Positions 1-9,864 are shown, counted from the stretch's first letter. The stretch: 64,000 nt of DNA from Leptospira terpstrae serovar Hualin str. LT 11-33 = ATCC 700639 (GCF_000332495.1 NZ_AOGW02000006.1:124001-188000), one strand, 5' to 3'. The notes: generated from the sequence alone by a model not told the origin. Translations and numbers: made by a program.

Positions 1-369
1 TTCTTTGGCTATAGCTGCAATGATAGGAGCAGCTCCCGTTCCTGTTCCACCACCCATACCTGCAGTGACAAAAACCATATCTGCACCTTTGAGGGCCGAA
101 ACAATTCGTTCCTTGTCTTCAAGGGCAGCCTTTTCTCCCAGTTCTGGATCACCACCAGCACCCATCCCACGGGTGACTTTGTTACCCAATTGGATTTTGA
201 CTTCTACGGGAGATTTTAATAATACTTGTTCGTCGGTGTTCATAACGATAAAGTCAACACCTGTCATTTTGGAATGAACCATACGAGTGACTGCGTTCAT
301 TCCGCCTCCACCAACTCCAATGACTTTGATAATGGCAGGGCTTGTTTTTTCTTCTTCTAGGTACAACAT
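1..369 (-). CDS. ftsZ: Cell division protein FtsZ, N-terminal part (cut by window edge)
   Basis: Tubulin-like GTPase that polymerises into the cytokinetic Z-ring at midcell. The visible 123 codons hold the Rossmann-like nucleotide-binding half: VGGGGMNAV near residue 20 and the tubulin signature GGGTGTG at about 106-112, both diagnostic. The C-terminal half lies outside the window. Two in-frame ATGs exist, at 375 and 369. I chose 369 because AAGGA lies 7 nt before it but almost touches the upstream ATG. The gene follows ftsA by about 10 bp and is surely in the same transcript. The identification is secure; only the exact start is uncertain. Confidence 0.97.
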   Translation of the reverse strand, partial: MLYLEEEKTSPAIIKVIGVGGGGMNAVTRMVHSKMTGVDFIVMNTDEQVLLKSPVEVKIQLGNKVTRGMGAGGDPELGEKAALEDKERIVSALKGADMVFVTAGMGGGTGTGAAPIIAAIAKE

Positions 370-379
370 CGACATATCC

Positions 380-1618
380 TTAGAGATTATTCTCCATCCA
401 ACGACGAACCTTCTTCATCCAACCGTCTGAATCAGATCCGGAATGCATGTTTCTTTGTTCTAGGTTTTGTATTTTTGAACTGTATTTAATAAGACCAACT
501 GCAGTGGCATATTCGGGAGAGGAAATTTTATCGACAAGTCCACTAAGGCCGGCAGGTTTTGCGCGACCAACTGACAAACGTAATACTTCCTCAGCAGTAG
601 CTTCTATTCCTTGCAAAAGAGAAGTTCCTCCTGTAAGAATAACTCCTCCCGCCAAACTTGACTTAAATCCCGAACGAACAAGTTCATGATCGATCATTTC
701 TAAAATTTCACGAACTCTCGGTTCCAAAATTTCCACAAGCTCTTGACGGAAAACTGATCGAGAAGGCCTTCCTGAGATAGAAGGTATTTCGAATTTTTCT
801 GTAGGATCCACCATATCAATGCGAGTGTGACCATAACGTTTTTTGATCACTTCCGCTGTTTCCACAGTGGTTTTTAATCCAATAGAAATATCACTTGTAA
901 TATGAAACCCACCGAAGGGAACCACGGAGGAAAAAGCAATTCCTCCATCAACATAGATGATGATGTCGCAGATTCCAGCTCCGATATCAATGACCGCGGT
1001 TCCTAAATCTTTTTCTCCTGAAGTTAGGATGGCTTCGGAAGAGGCAAGACTTGATAACACTCGGTCCATTTGTAAAAGGCCGGCTTGTTCTACACAACGA
1101 TCAATGTTGTTGAGTGCTGTGTTTCCGCAAGATACAATATGTACTTCTGCTTCTAACCGAACACCTGTCATTCCAATGGGATCTTTGATATTAACTTGGT
1201 CATCTACTTTGAATTCTTTTGTGAGGACATGGATGACTTGTTGGTCGTTCGGAATATGAACTGCTTGTGCCGCCTCAACTACACGCATGATATCTGTTTC
1301 TGAAACGATTCGTTCTCTGTTGGTAACAGCAATGATACCTTTTTCATTGAATCCATTGACAGACTTTCCTGAAACATTGACTACTACTGTATTCACTTCT
1401 TGGCCAGCCATGAGTTCAGCATCACCAAACGCCTCTATGATGGACTTTGTTGTAGTTTCAATATTAACAATAGATCCGTTTTTGATACCGGCAGAAGGAT
1501 ACACTCCCGTTCCAATAATTTCGATTTCGTGATCACCCACAAGTCGCCCAATGACAACTTTAATCAGTGAGGATCCTAAATCCAAAGCAGTTATGATAGG
1601 TGCGTCATCATAGGTCAT
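380..1618 (-). CDS. ftsA: Cell division protein FtsA
   Basis: Actin-fold ATPase that tethers FtsZ filaments to the inner membrane and recruits later divisome proteins. The 412 residues match the usual FtsA length. Visible actin-family elements are the phosphate-1 loop [14 protein letters not shown] (about residue 12), the phosphate-2 segment [12 protein letters not shown] (about 210) and the adenosine motif [10 protein letters not shown] (about 325). The last residues, [14 protein letters not shown], form a basic amphipathic helix, the expected membrane-targeting sequence. It sits between ftsQ (1 bp gap) and ftsZ, the classical order. Its stop codon overlaps the region supplying the ftsZ ribosome-binding site. 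Confidence 0.97.
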   Translation of the reverse strand: MTYDDAPIITALDLGSSLIKVVIGRLVGDHEIEIIGTGVYPSAGIKNGSIVNIETTTKSIIEAFGDAELMAGQEVNTVVVNVSGKSVNGFNEKGIIAVTNRERIVSETDIMRVVEAAQAVHIPNDQQVIHVLTKEFKVDDQVNIKDPIGMTGVRLEAEVHIVSCGNTALNNIDRCVEQAGLLQMDRVLSSLASSEAILTSGEKDLGTAVIDIGAGICDIIIYVDGGIAFSSVVPFGGFHITSDISIGLKTTVETAEVIKKRYGHTRIDMVDPTEKFEIPSISGRPSRSVFRQELVEILEPRVREILEMIDHELVRSGFKSSLAGGVILTGGTSLLQGIEATAEEVLRLSVGRAKPAGLSGLVDKISSPEYATAVGLIKYSSKIQNLEQRNMHSGSDSDGWMKKVRRWMENNL

Positions 1619-1619
1619 A

Positions 1620-2351
1620 TTAATGGTAAACGGCGTCCTCTCCTCTTAAATCTATGGAAACAACTTTTACAGATTCTGCTTCCATATATGCCAAGGATGC
1701 ATACAATTTGCGAAACACGTTCAATTCTAACTTATCACCTAAGTATACTTTTATGGGGTTCGGTGATTTTAAATACAATGTATAATTTCCATCACGTTCG
1801 ACGGCAAGTTCTGAGATTCTTGATTTGAGTGCAGGGTATAAGGAAAGAGCATGTCGCATTTCTTTGGTGATATCAAAAATTTGTCTGCCTTCTAGTTTCT
1901 GTTCCCCAACGGTGAACTGCCCACTAATCACTATTAAGTGATCAGCTAACACTCGATCTCTGGATATTATTTCCAGATCTTCATCCACTTCATACAGGGA
2001 ATTTCCTACATGTATGACAAATTCGGCGACTTTCTCCTGTAAGTTGATAATCAAAAATCCATCGGGATCACGAGTGATTCTAACCTTCCGAATCCTCGGA
2101 TGATTTGCCAGTCGCTTCTCCCAATCCTTCCAATCCCCAATGTTTGGGGCTTTTGGATCCACTCCTAGATACGACAAAACCTCAGGTGGGGAGAGAGCTA
2201 CAAGACCTTCCCATTCCACACGAACCACTGGTTTCACGGGTCGACCCCATCGAAAGACAAGTCCTAGAGCCAAAAGACCCACTAAGACCAAAAGGATCGG
2301 AACCACACGCCCAAATCGTTTTTCTTTGATTTCTGGGGGGGTGTCAACCAT
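1620..2351 (-). CDS. ftsQ: Cell division protein FtsQ/DivIB-like (POTRA)
   Basis: Single-pass inner-membrane divisome protein linking cytoplasmic and periplasmic division factors. Residues 1-15 are a short charged cytoplasmic tail, about 17-34 one hydrophobic membrane segment ([15 protein letters not shown]), followed by a periplasmic part with a POTRA-like region (about 40-115) and a beta-type domain. Sequence conservation is low, as usual for FtsQ; the call rests on topology, 243-residue length and position immediately before ftsA. No clear Shine-Dalgarno precedes the ATG at 2351. No mur or ddl genes adjoin it, so this is a short ftsQAZ cluster rather than a full dcw operon. Confidence 0.88.
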   Translation of the reverse strand: MVDTPPEIKEKRFGRVVPILLVLVGLLALGLVFRWGRPVKPVVRVEWEGLVALSPPEVLSYLGVDPKAPNIGDWKDWEKRLANHPRIRKVRITRDPDGFLIINLQEKVAEFVIHVGNSLYEVDEDLEIISRDRVLADHLIVISGQFTVGEQKLEGRQIFDITKEMRHALSLYPALKSRISELAVERDGNYTLYLKSPNPIKVYLGDKLELNVFRKLYASLAYMEAESVKVVSIDLRGEDAVYH

Positions 2352-2406
2352 ATATTGATTATGTCACATAGTTAGGCTGTTTGGAAAGCATTTATCAACA
2401 GGGCAC

Positions 2407-2434
2407 AAAAAAAGGCCAGGCGAACCTGACCTTT
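2407..2434 (-). terminator. Intrinsic terminator of the 121-residue secreted protein gene
   Basis: Read on the minus strand, a 9-10 bp stem (AAGGTCAGG pairing with CCTGGCCTT, one G-U) with a 4-nt loop is followed by seven T. A second perfect 7-bp palindrome, CTCAAAT-GTA-ATTTGAG (2444-2460), lies between it and the stop codon and could form an additional hairpin. Confidence 0.85.
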
Positions 2435-2464
2435 CTCGCTAGTCTCAAATGTAATTTGAGGTGC

Positions 2465-2830
2465 TTAGTTTTGTGCTACCCTCATAGAACCTTGGCTTAG
2501 GTCCATAGAGATAGTTTGGTATTTTTTGGCTTCTTTTTCAAGAGCCTCAGCACGGCGAAGAAGTTCTTTCTTCTCGTTCATTTGGCTAAGAGCCTTACCA
2601 CCTCGAGTAGATCCTGCTCTGTCACGAAGTGCCTGAGCCATCTCTACTTTTTCTTTTGCGATGTTCGCTAGGTATTCCGAAACTGCAGATTTTTGCGCCG
2701 GAGTGGTTGCTTGTTCAATCATAGCAGACTCCAAAAGCTCTAATCTTTCGTTTGTATCTAAAGCGTAAAGATTTGCTGTTGCAAGTCCCATAGCCAAGAT
2801 CCCTGTTGCGATAATCTTTGTTGTTTTCAT
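2465..2830 (-). CDS. Small secreted alpha-helical protein of unknown function
   Basis: I do not recognise this 121-residue protein. Residues 1-23 are a clear Sec signal peptide (basic MKTTK, hydrophobic core, LYA before the likely cut), so a mature protein of about 98 residues should reach the periplasm. The mature part is rich in Glu, Lys, Ala and Leu with heptad-like spacing, so it is probably a helical or coiled-coil protein; there is no cysteine. AGAGGA stands 5-6 nt before the ATG. The gene is monocistronic, bounded by its own terminator and by an upstream region with palindromic candidate operators, which suggests individually controlled expression. Confidence 0.8.
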   Translation of the reverse strand: MKTTKIIATGILAMGLATANLYALDTNERLELLESAMIEQATTPAQKSAVSEYLANIAKEKVEMAQALRDRAGSTRGGKALSQMNEKKELLRRAEALEKEAKKYQTISMDLSQGSMRVAQN

Positions 2831-2905
2831 GTGATCCTCTCTAGAGTGGGAACCTCTTTTTCCGATTCCCTTTTTATTCTATGACTCAAAGAATCATCTC
2901 ATCCC

Positions 2906-2919
2906 GATTAAATTCAATC
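2906..2919. promoter_or_regulatory. Candidate operator, GATTAA-N2-TTAATC-like, promoter-proximal
   Basis: GATTAAATTCAATC, lying within the larger perfect palindrome CCGATT-N6-AATCGG (2904-2921). It resembles the two sites at 2978-3012 with one mismatch and falls just downstream of the candidate -10, where a bound protein would repress. The binding protein is unknown. Confidence 0.45.
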
Positions 2920-2923
2920 GGAA

Positions 2924-2953
2924 ATTACAGAGAATTTCCCCATGTTATGGCAA
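2924..2953 (-). promoter_or_regulatory. Candidate sigma-70 promoter for the secreted protein at 2465-2830
   Basis: On the minus strand TTGCCA (2948-2953) and TGTAAT (2924-2929) are separated by 18 bp. Both hexamers are close to consensus and would give a leader of roughly 85 nt. This is inferred from sequence only. Confidence 0.4.
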
Positions 2954-2977
2954 AATCACGAAAAAAAGACAATCTTA

Positions 2978-3012
2978 GATTAATTTTAATCTTTTTTTGA
3001 TTAAAATTAATC
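2978..3012. promoter_or_regulatory. Double palindromic operator-like site
   Basis: Two 14-bp elements, GATTAATTTTAATC (2978-2991) and GATTAAAATTAATC (2999-3012), are exact reverse complements of each other, separated by seven T. Each is itself a palindrome GATTAA-N2-TTAATC. Their start-to-start distance is 21 bp, two helical turns, so dimers bound there would lie on one DNA face. The pair sits about 25 bp upstream of the candidate -35. It could alternatively be a long hairpin. Confidence 0.5.
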
Positions 3013-3063
3013 GTTTCGTTTCATAACAGGGTTCCAAACAGGAATGTTGGCTCCTAGGAATGC

Positions 3064-3095
3064 AAAAAAAAACCCTCCGGAGAGGGTTTTTTTTT
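3064..3095 (-). terminator. Strong intrinsic terminator (bidirectional shape)
   Basis: A stem AACCCTC/GAGGGTT with a CGGA loop is flanked by a run of nine A on one side and nine T on the other. It lies about 30 bp after the stop codon of the caspase-like gene and should end that transcript; the symmetric tracts would allow termination in both directions. Confidence 0.9.
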
Positions 3096-3125
3096 CTCAA
3101 TGCCAAAGTCTGGCTTAAGTTTTGG

Positions 3126-4835
3126 TCAGTATTTGGTTTTGGTATAACTCAATTTTTTATTGAGGATGATGTCCACATTGGTCACTTCTCCCGGCTTCAC
3201 ATGGATTTCCGAATTTTCCAATTTCATTTCTTCCATGAAACTAGCTCGGATTTCGTATTTGCCCGGTTTTAAGTTGGTAAACCAAAAGTATCCATCTTTG
3301 TCGGTTGTGACTTTGAAGATTTGGTTTGTCGAGACCACAGTGGGCATGTAGATGGGGTGTTTTTCGATGGGGTTGTCCAAGGTTTTGTAGAACACTCGGC
3401 CCCGAATCGCTCCAAATCCATCCATGGAATTGATCGCATCCACAGTCACAGTCTGTTTCGGAAGTACTGCTGTAGCGGTCTTGTAAATAGGATACTTGTC
3501 CGCACGGATTTCAATTTGGTGTACTCCGGCAGGGAGGTTGTCAATCTTCACATTGTAGATATCTCCCTGAATTAAGGTTCCGTTTTTAGTCACAGATCCC
3601 CAGATTTTCGATTTCTCCGTAGTGACTTGGGATGTGTATTCCTGATCATCCACAAGGACTTTGATCGTACGCACTTTGTCTTCTGGCGGTGTTGATTTTA
3701 ATTTTCCCTGTTTGTTGAGAAGGTCGTAAGGTGACTTGGTTGCGGCTCCCCCGTAAGATTTGTCTTTGATGATGGAAGTTCGGATGAGGATACTTCCTGT
3801 TGTGACAGAAGGAGGTGCCGGTGGTTCCACTTCCACGATCGGCGGAATGACCACAGTCGTTTCATTGGCCGGTGTTGGTTCCGGTTCTGGTGTTACAGGA
3901 GGTGTCGTTGTATTATTGTTCGGCGGAGTTGTATTTTCCACCGGTGTGATGGGAACGTTGATGACTACGTTGGGAGGTTTTGGTGGAGGAGTTTGTGGTT
4001 TTGGCGAACCTGATAAAAAGATCCCTGCCGCATTCCCAGAAACTTGTGGGGTCTGTTCGTGGTTGAACTGGCGAGCCATCTTTACCGTTTCTTCTTTGGC
4101 AACAAAGAAGGCTTCGAGGGCTGTTACCACACTGTCCTTGTTTAAATCCCCTTTTTCTAGAGCATTTCCAAAGTTATAAGTGAAGATCCCATGGTTGATC
4201 GTTCCCCCCACTTCGATGGAAGTTTGGTCATCATCCGAGGAGGAAATGACAGCTTTGTCTTGGAAAAAGTAATCTTCTGCGTTTTGGCGGACTACCCCAT
4301 CATTTCCTTGGGCGATCGGAATTTCGGCTGCCCCTCGGGTATTTTTTCCTTTTTTGGCAATCCCTCCCGAATAACAACAATCCATGACGAGAACTGTCTT
4401 TTGGGATTTGATATCTGTTAAAAATTCGTTTAATTCTTCATCGGAGATATGAGGGCGATCGTAACAAATGAGGTAGTTACGCATTCCGTTTTTTGCCTTC
4501 GCATCTTTCATATACATTCCGTGGCCAGAGAAGTATAAAAATACTGAGTCCTCTTTTCCCACAACTTTACCCAATTGGGAAATCGCGTTCTTTACATTGT
4601 CGCGAGTGACCATGGAACCTAACAGGACTTTGATATCCTTGAAGTTTCCTTTCTTTTGGATTTTTTCTTTTAGGAAGTTTGCGTCTGCTTCACAGAGATT
4701 CAACTCAGGGATTTTGGCTGTGTTACCTTTGTAGTTAGTTCCAATGAACAACGCATAACGGTTCTGCCCGAACACCGGTAAACCGATGAGATAGGCTGAT
4801 AGAATACAAACAAATATGTTTCGAAACGAAAACAT
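3126..4835 (-). CDS. Secreted caspase-like (peptidase C14/metacaspase-type) protein with beta-sandwich tail
   Basis: A 569-residue exported protein. Order: signal peptide (about 1-24, MFSFRNIF to VFGQ); caspase-fold domain (about 26-270) with the catalytic dyad, His about 105 in YFSGHG and Cys about 154 in MDCCYSGG; an EF-hand-like GDLNKDSVVTALEAF (about 230-244); a long Pro/Thr/Asn linker (about 276-346); then PEGA-like and CnaB/carboxypeptidase-regulatory-like beta domains (about 350-569). Metacaspases cleave after Arg or Lys, often with calcium; substrate here is unknown. I chose the ATG at 4835 over one at 4871 because AGAGGA is 9 nt upstream and the signal peptide then begins cleanly. 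It follows the SGNH gene by 59 bp. Confidence 0.85.
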   Translation of the reverse strand: MFSFRNIFVCILSAYLIGLPVFGQNRYALFIGTNYKGNTAKIPELNLCEADANFLKEKIQKKGNFKDIKVLLGSMVTRDNVKNAISQLGKVVGKEDSVFLYFSGHGMYMKDAKAKNGMRNYLICYDRPHISDEELNEFLTDIKSQKTVLVMDCCYSGGIAKKGKNTRGAAEIPIAQGNDGVVRQNAEDYFFQDKAVISSSDDDQTSIEVGGTINHGIFTYNFGNALEKGDLNKDSVVTALEAFFVAKEETVKMARQFNHEQTPQVSGNAAGIFLSGSPKPQTPPPKPPNVVINVPITPVENTTPPNNNTTTPPVTPEPEPTPANETTVVIPPIVEVEPPAPPSVTTGSILIRTSIIKDKSYGGAATKSPYDLLNKQGKLKSTPPEDKVRTIKVLVDDQEYTSQVTTEKSKIWGSVTKNGTLIQGDIYNVKIDNLPAGVHQIEIRADKYPIYKTATAVLPKQTVTVDAINSMDGFGAIRGRVFYKTLDNPIEKHPIYMPTVVSTNQIFKVTTDKDGYFWFTNLKPGKYEIRASFMEEMKLENSEIHVKPGEVTNVDIILNKKLSYTKTKY

Positions 4836-4894
4836 GATTGGGTTTCCTCTTATCCGGATGGAGTGCCTCATTCTCCATCACCGGAAATCGGAAA

Positions 4895-6172
4895 TCAATT
4901 GGATTTTTCTTTGGAATGCAAAAAACGGAACACCTGAGGAAGAACATAATTACGAAATTCTTCGTTTACTCGTTTTTCTCCTCGGCAATCGTAATGAATA
5001 TTGTCTACAAACCTGTCACTTGGGTAGGAAGAATCAGGAAAGAAAAAGAGTTCCGCCTCTGGATTTTCTCTAAAAAAAGTTTTTAGATCGGCCAGCAGGT
5101 CTTTGGATTCCTTTGATTCTTGGCGTTCCTTCATCCAAGGCATATACACCATTCCGAATTGGATCCCCCGCGAACGGGTGTATTCGATTAAATCTTTTAA
5201 AACAACAAAGTCAGGATTGTGATACACATATGGTTGTGGATTGGCAAGTTCTGCATCCAGTTCCTTGCGAATCAATTCTTTCGAAAAGAGGACTAGTTCA
5301 GGTTTCAATCGATTGGAAATATTATACTTTCCGAAATGGCGACTGATTTGGTCTTCGATGGTGAGATTGTCTTCCAATTGAGAGGATGCCGGTTTACAAA
5401 GTCCCGCTTCCACATTTTCACAAGACTCGCAAAACAAAGATCGTTCTTTGTAGTTTTTATCTACCTTCCAATTGGTTTGGCTTAAGGAATTACGAATGGC
5501 TCCATGAAAACGATAGGATTCGTACAGAAGTGGAGTGGCCTTCGAAAGAATATACAATCGTTCTATACCAGAGTATTGTTCTGATAGTTCCGAAAATGTA
5601 AATTGATGCAGGTAACGATGTCCAAAAAATTCCCAAAGGATTTGGTTGGCATCTTCTTGTTTTCCACTATAGCTGATGATATTCGTAGGAGTCGGAGTGC
5701 GAAAAAAATTCTTTTCGATTCCTTCGTGCCAGCGCCGGTTCATATAGGCAAAAAGAGATTCGTTTTCTTTTACAGACTTGGCATCGGGATCATAGAGGGG
5801 TGGACCATATCCTGTTGCATATAACTTGGGGGATGCGGCAAACAAAACCATCTTTGGTTTAGCATTTCCTTTTTTCAGATATTTATCCAAAAAGAAACGG
5901 TAATACTTTGGTCCCATGGCAGGTAAACTATGATTATAAACAGAATATTCTATTCCGTCCTGTTTGGCATAACCGGCAAGTGCCATCGACCGAGAATCAC
6001 CTAACACAAGAACTTCGGCATCACCCTTACCTGATTCTACAAAATTTTTCTTTAAGTTTACAAAAAAGATTTCTGGTTGTTCCAAATAGTGAATTCCAGT
6101 AAACCGAACGACTAACTCCAATACCAAAAACAAAAAGAGGGTGATCCCTATTCCTAAAAATTTAGAACGCAA
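4895..6172 (-). CDS. Membrane-anchored SGNH-fold protein, DUF1574-like (acyl-transfer partner of MBOAT)
   Basis: A 425-residue protein with one N-terminal membrane anchor (about 4-24) and an extracytoplasmic SGNH-hydrolase-like domain. The nucleophile block is LVLGDSRS (Ser about 60), and a C-terminal DNIHYD supplies Asp about 390 and His about 393, giving a complete candidate triad. The family resembles AlgJ/AlgX-type proteins and the Leptospira DUF1574 group. The start is TTG at 6172, with GGAGG 9 nt upstream inside the preceding gene; the reading frames overlap by 11 bp, so it is translationally coupled to the MBOAT gene. Likely role: finishing O-acylation of an exported sugar polymer. The substrate cannot be read from sequence. 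Confidence 0.82.
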   Translation of the reverse strand: MRSKFLGIGITLFLFLVLELVVRFTGIHYLEQPEIFFVNLKKNFVESGKGDAEVLVLGDSRSMALAGYAKQDGIEYSVYNHSLPAMGPKYYRFFLDKYLKKGNAKPKMVLFAASPKLYATGYGPPLYDPDAKSVKENESLFAYMNRRWHEGIEKNFFRTPTPTNIISYSGKQEDANQILWEFFGHRYLHQFTFSELSEQYSGIERLYILSKATPLLYESYRFHGAIRNSLSQTNWKVDKNYKERSLFCESCENVEAGLCKPASSQLEDNLTIEDQISRHFGKYNISNRLKPELVLFSKELIRKELDAELANPQPYVYHNPDFVVLKDLIEYTRSRGIQFGMVYMPWMKERQESKESKDLLADLKTFFRENPEAELFFFPDSSYPSDRFVDNIHYDCRGEKRVNEEFRNYVLPQVFRFLHSKEKSN

Positions 6173-7718
6173 AGTAGATTACCTCCTTTCCAAAAATCCC
6201 GCGAGTTAAGATGAGAAATCCCATAAAAAACAAAACAAAAACTTGGATGGCCGGATGAGAAACAAAAACCCAATACCTTTCTTTTTTGAAATATGTGATT
6301 CCATCAATGATAAGGAGTGGTATAAAGATTTTAAAGTACTCACCAAAAAGCCCAACTATATCTTTTATATTATTGTTTGGATTCAAATCCCAAGTCCAAA
6401 CGGATAAGAATTTTTTCATGTACAAAAACATCATATGAGCATCGTAAGATCGAAAACCCACAGCACTAAAAGCAACAAGTGAATAAATTAAGATACGACT
6501 AAAGGTTCCCGAAAGAATACTGAAGAGTTTTTCCAGTAACGAAGGTTTTGTGACCTCCTCCAACTCTTTTTGGTTTTCTTTCTTTTTAGCAAAGGCAACT
6601 AGATAGATGATTGTGTAAACACCTTGCAAACAACCCCAGGTAATAAAGGTCCAATTGGCTCCGTGCCAAAGTCCTGATAGAAAAAAGATAATAAATAAGT
6701 TTCTATACTGGGCAAACTTTCCGTATTTACTTCCTCCGAGAGAGATATAAATATAATCCCGAAACCACCGATTCAGTGTTACATGCCATCGGTTCCAAAA
6801 CTCAGTTGGAGTTTTGGAAAATTCTGGTGTTTCAAAGTTTACTGTGAGAGTGACACCAAGAAGTCGTGACACTCCCAAGGCGATAAATGAATAACCAGCA
6901 AAGTCGCAGTAAATCTGCGTTAAGAACAAAAATCCACCGGCAAAAACTTGGGAGCCGTCCATGGCTTGGATGATATCAGGATTTTGAGTGTATAAAGACT
7001 TTCCTGCAAGGAATACTTGGTCTACATATGTGGCGAGGTTATCTGCTACATAGACCTTCATAAAGTAACCAAGAAGGATGTCATACAATCCTTTCTGCAC
7101 TCCATCGAGAGTTGGGAATTTTGGTTTTTTCAATTGAGGAAGAAGGTCCTCTGCACGTTCAATGGGACCTGCCACAAGCTGTGGAAAGTAATTCACAAAT
7201 AATGCAAAATCAAAAAAGTCGCGCTCTGCTTTGATTTGTTTTCGGAACACATCAATGGTGTACGACATGGTTTGGAAGGTATAAAAACTAATTCCTACAG
7301 GCAGGATGATATTTCGTAATAAATAAGTATGGGAATCAGTTGCCGCAGAAGAACCGAGCCACAAAGCCAATTGGTTCCAAGAGTCAATGAGGTTTACTGC
7401 GAAAAAATCGTAGTACTTCATGGTAAAGAGTAGGCCCAAGTTAGCTATAATCGAAACTGATAGATAGAGACGACGACGAGTTTTGTTTTCTGTTCCTTCA
7501 ATAAAGATGGCAGCACAATAATCGATGATGGTACTAATCAGAATGAGGATGAGAAAAAACCACTCCCACCATCCATAAAAAAAATAGGAGGCGAGTAACA
7601 ACCAAAGGTTTTGTGCGCGGTAGGCCCATTTCTGTTTACCAGCGAACCATCCGAATCCCAAAAAGACCGCATACACAAAAAGAAAGAAGATTAAAAAGAC
7701 AAAGGTATTAAAAAGCAT
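6162..7718 (-). CDS. MBOAT-family membrane O-acyltransferase (AlgI/DltB-like)
   Basis: A 518-residue polytopic inner-membrane protein of the AlgI/DltB type, which passes acyl groups across the membrane for modification of exported polysaccharides or teichoic-acid-like polymers. Hydrophobic segments span the whole length. Diagnostic blocks are PTEFWNRWHVTLNRWFRDYI and, downstream, LSGLWHGANWTF, whose His is the conserved MBOAT histidine. It is the first gene of a minus-strand run MBOAT, SGNH, caspase-like. The leader before ATG 7718 shows only a weak GAAG. It is divergent from recQ across 60 bp. The substrate is unknown; lipopolysaccharide or another surface glycan is a plausible guess. Confidence 0.9.
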   Translation of the reverse strand: MLFNTFVFLIFFLFVYAVFLGFGWFAGKQKWAYRAQNLWLLLASYFFYGWWEWFFLILILISTIIDYCAAIFIEGTENKTRRRLYLSVSIIANLGLLFTMKYYDFFAVNLIDSWNQLALWLGSSAATDSHTYLLRNIILPVGISFYTFQTMSYTIDVFRKQIKAERDFFDFALFVNYFPQLVAGPIERAEDLLPQLKKPKFPTLDGVQKGLYDILLGYFMKVYVADNLATYVDQVFLAGKSLYTQNPDIIQAMDGSQVFAGGFLFLTQIYCDFAGYSFIALGVSRLLGVTLTVNFETPEFSKTPTEFWNRWHVTLNRWFRDYIYISLGGSKYGKFAQYRNLFIIFFLSGLWHGANWTFITWGCLQGVYTIIYLVAFAKKKENQKELEEVTKPSLLEKLFSILSGTFSRILIYSLVAFSAVGFRSYDAHMMFLYMKKFLSVWTWDLNPNNNIKDIVGLFGEYFKIFIPLLIIDGITYFKKERYWVFVSHPAIQVFVLFFMGFLILTRGIFGKEVIYFAF

Positions 7719-7778
7719 CGGTCTTCGTTACAATTTCCGGGTCACTCGATTCTGTAAAATTGAAAAAATGAGGTTAAA

Positions 7779-9689
7779 ATGCGGAATCTTATCGTTGACC
7801 CGTTCGGAATTCAGGAAATCTTGAGAGTTACCTTGGATCTACGTTCGGAACTCAAAACCAAATTCGGTTTTTCGGAATTTCGCCCGGGCCAAGAAGAGGC
7901 CATTCGCTCCGTACTCGAGGGCAAAGATACGTTGGCCATTTTACCAACGGGTGCTGGAAAGTCTCTGATCTACCAACTTCCCGCAGCCATCCAAACTAAC
8001 AAACTAACATTAGTTATATCTCCACTCATTGCCCTGATGAAGGACCAAACAGAGAGTTTACTTGCCAAAGGAATTCCTGCCGCTTTTTGTAATTCCACCC
8101 AAGACGAAGTAGAACAAATGACCATCCTTGCCAAATCTGTCAAAGGAGAAATTCGAGTTTTACTCGTATCTCCAGAAAGGGCACTTTCCAACGGATTTCT
8201 TCGCATCTTTCGGGAATTGGATTTGTTTTCACTTGTAGTGGATGAAGCTCATTGTGTGTCTCAATGGGGTCACGACTTTCGACCCGAATACCGCCAAATC
8301 CATGTTTTACGAGAGCGCCACCCTCGCCCTAACTTTCCCATCCTTGCCTTAACGGCAACTGCTACAGAAAGAGTCCAAACGGATGTACAGTCCTCTCTGG
8401 GAATGAAGACACCGACAGTAGTCCTATCTACATTTTTTAGACCCAATTTAAAATTCAGTGTAAAATACCCTGCCGCCGAACGAGACAAAGCCGATCGACT
8501 GATTGAACTCTTAGAACCATGGAAAGATGGAAGAAAATTTCCGGGACGTGCCATTGTCTACTGTGCCACTCGGAAAAAAACCGATGAAGTGTATGATCTT
8601 TTGAAAGACTTTGGATTTTCTGTAGGAAAGTACCACGCGGGCAGAACCGATGGGATCCGGGAAAGAACCCAAAATGCTTATACCTCTGGAAAAGTTCCGA
8701 TCCTTGTGGCCACGAATGCCTTTGGAATGGGAATGGACCAACCTGATGTTCGTTTGGTGGTGCATTACCAAGTTCCAGCCTCACTCGAAGCTTATTACCA
8801 AGAAGCAGGTCGTGCAGGAAGGGATGGACTTGGTTCAGAATGTGTTTTGTTTTACAAAGCCGGTGATGTCGCCACCCAAACCTTTATGTTGTCCAAAGAG
8901 ACAAACTTCAAAGGAGGAGACACTCTCCTCAAATACATAAAGGAATATGCCAATAAAGAAGAATGTAGGCAGGTCCAACTGTGTTCTTATTTTGGAGAAA
9001 CCATTTCCCCTTGTGGAAGTTGTGATATCTGTACAGAAATTGGTGCCAATCTCCATCGTTCTAAGTTTTTAAAAACAGAAGCCGCGAAGGTTCAAAAGAA
9101 AAATGAAAAACGGGACTATCCCCTTTCCGAATGGGAAGAAGAAACCATCCAAAACTTTTTAAAAGAACATCCGGCTGTATTTGGAAAAACCATCATTGCC
9201 AAAACTCTTGTGGGCAAACGAACAAAAGATGTCCTAAGGTATCGAATGGAACGAAATCCCTTTCATGGAAAGTTGGATGGGATTCCCGAAGAAGCTGTGG
9301 TCGCAAAACTAGAAACATGGGTAGAACAAAAAAAAGTTTTGGTGGCAGGCGCCAAATACCCAAAACTCTATTTACCCAATTTTGCAAAAATAAAATCGAA
9401 AGCAACTTCATCTAACTCTGATGAGACGGGTAGCTCAAATGGAAAAGTCAAAAAACCTCCCACACTCAATTCGCAAATTTTAAAAGAACTGATGAATTAT
9501 CGTGATCGCAAGGCAAGACAACTCAAATGGAAAAAGTTTATGGTATTTCAAAATCCGGTTCTCAAACGAATTGCGGAAAGAAAACCAAGATCTCTTTCTG
9601 AACTCGAAGCCACTAAAGGTGTGGGTCCTGCAAAAGTAGAACGGTTCGGAAATGATATTATCGAAATTTTGTCCAAATGGAACGAATGA
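7779..9689 (+). CDS. recQ: ATP-dependent DNA helicase RecQ
   Basis: Superfamily 2 3'-5' DNA helicase for recombination and fork repair. At 636 residues it is about as long as the E. coli enzyme. Visible parts: Q-motif region FRPGQEEAI (34-42), Walker A GAGKS (58-62), DEAH box [19 protein letters not shown] (about 155), helicase C-terminal block with the arginine-finger region [12 protein letters not shown], a zinc site of four cysteines (about 397-424), a winged-helix region, and a C-terminal HRDC domain (about 560-636) ending in a helix-hairpin-helix-like [16 protein letters not shown] sequence precedes the ATG. The product should act in the cytoplasm on unwound or forked DNA. Confidence 0.96.
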   Translation: MRNLIVDPFGIQEILRVTLDLRSELKTKFGFSEFRPGQEEAIRSVLEGKDTLAILPTGAGKSLIYQLPAAIQTNKLTLVISPLIALMKDQTESLLAKGIPAAFCNSTQDEVEQMTILAKSVKGEIRVLLVSPERALSNGFLRIFRELDLFSLVVDEAHCVSQWGHDFRPEYRQIHVLRERHPRPNFPILALTATATERVQTDVQSSLGMKTPTVVLSTFFRPNLKFSVKYPAAERDKADRLIELLEPWKDGRKFPGRAIVYCATRKKTDEVYDLLKDFGFSVGKYHAGRTDGIRERTQNAYTSGKVPILVATNAFGMGMDQPDVRLVVHYQVPASLEAYYQEAGRAGRDGLGSECVLFYKAGDVATQTFMLSKETNFKGGDTLLKYIKEYANKEECRQVQLCSYFGETISPCGSCDICTEIGANLHRSKFLKTEAAKVQKKNEKRDYPLSEWEEETIQNFLKEHPAVFGKTIIAKTLVGKRTKDVLRYRMERNPFHGKLDGIPEEAVVAKLETWVEQKKVLVAGAKYPKLYLPNFAKIKSKATSSNSDETGSSNGKVKKPPTLNSQILKELMNYRDRKARQLKWKKFMVFQNPVLKRIAERKPRSLSELEATKGVGPAKVERFGNDIIEILSKWNE

Positions 9690-9864
9690 GTTACTTTATT
9701 GAAAACCTTATCCCGAACTGGGAATCATATCAGAATCCATAGACAACTTGGAACTTAGGCCCTTTGATTAGTCATTGGGAACAAGGTTCTATTCAGTCAT
9801 ATGCCAAGTAAATTCCCTTGAAACTTTCCATGACTCTTAGAATCTGCAGATTCATAGGGGCAAA

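Noticed and set aside
3840..4020. Repetitive Pro/Thr coding stretch considered as a tandem DNA repeat or CRISPR-like array.
   Set aside because: It is irregular codons of a Pro/Thr/Asn linker in the caspase-like gene, with no constant repeat or spacer.
9690..9864. Intergenic region checked for a tRNA, small RNA or small gene.
   Set aside because: No cloverleaf, terminator or frame with a ribosome-binding site was visible.
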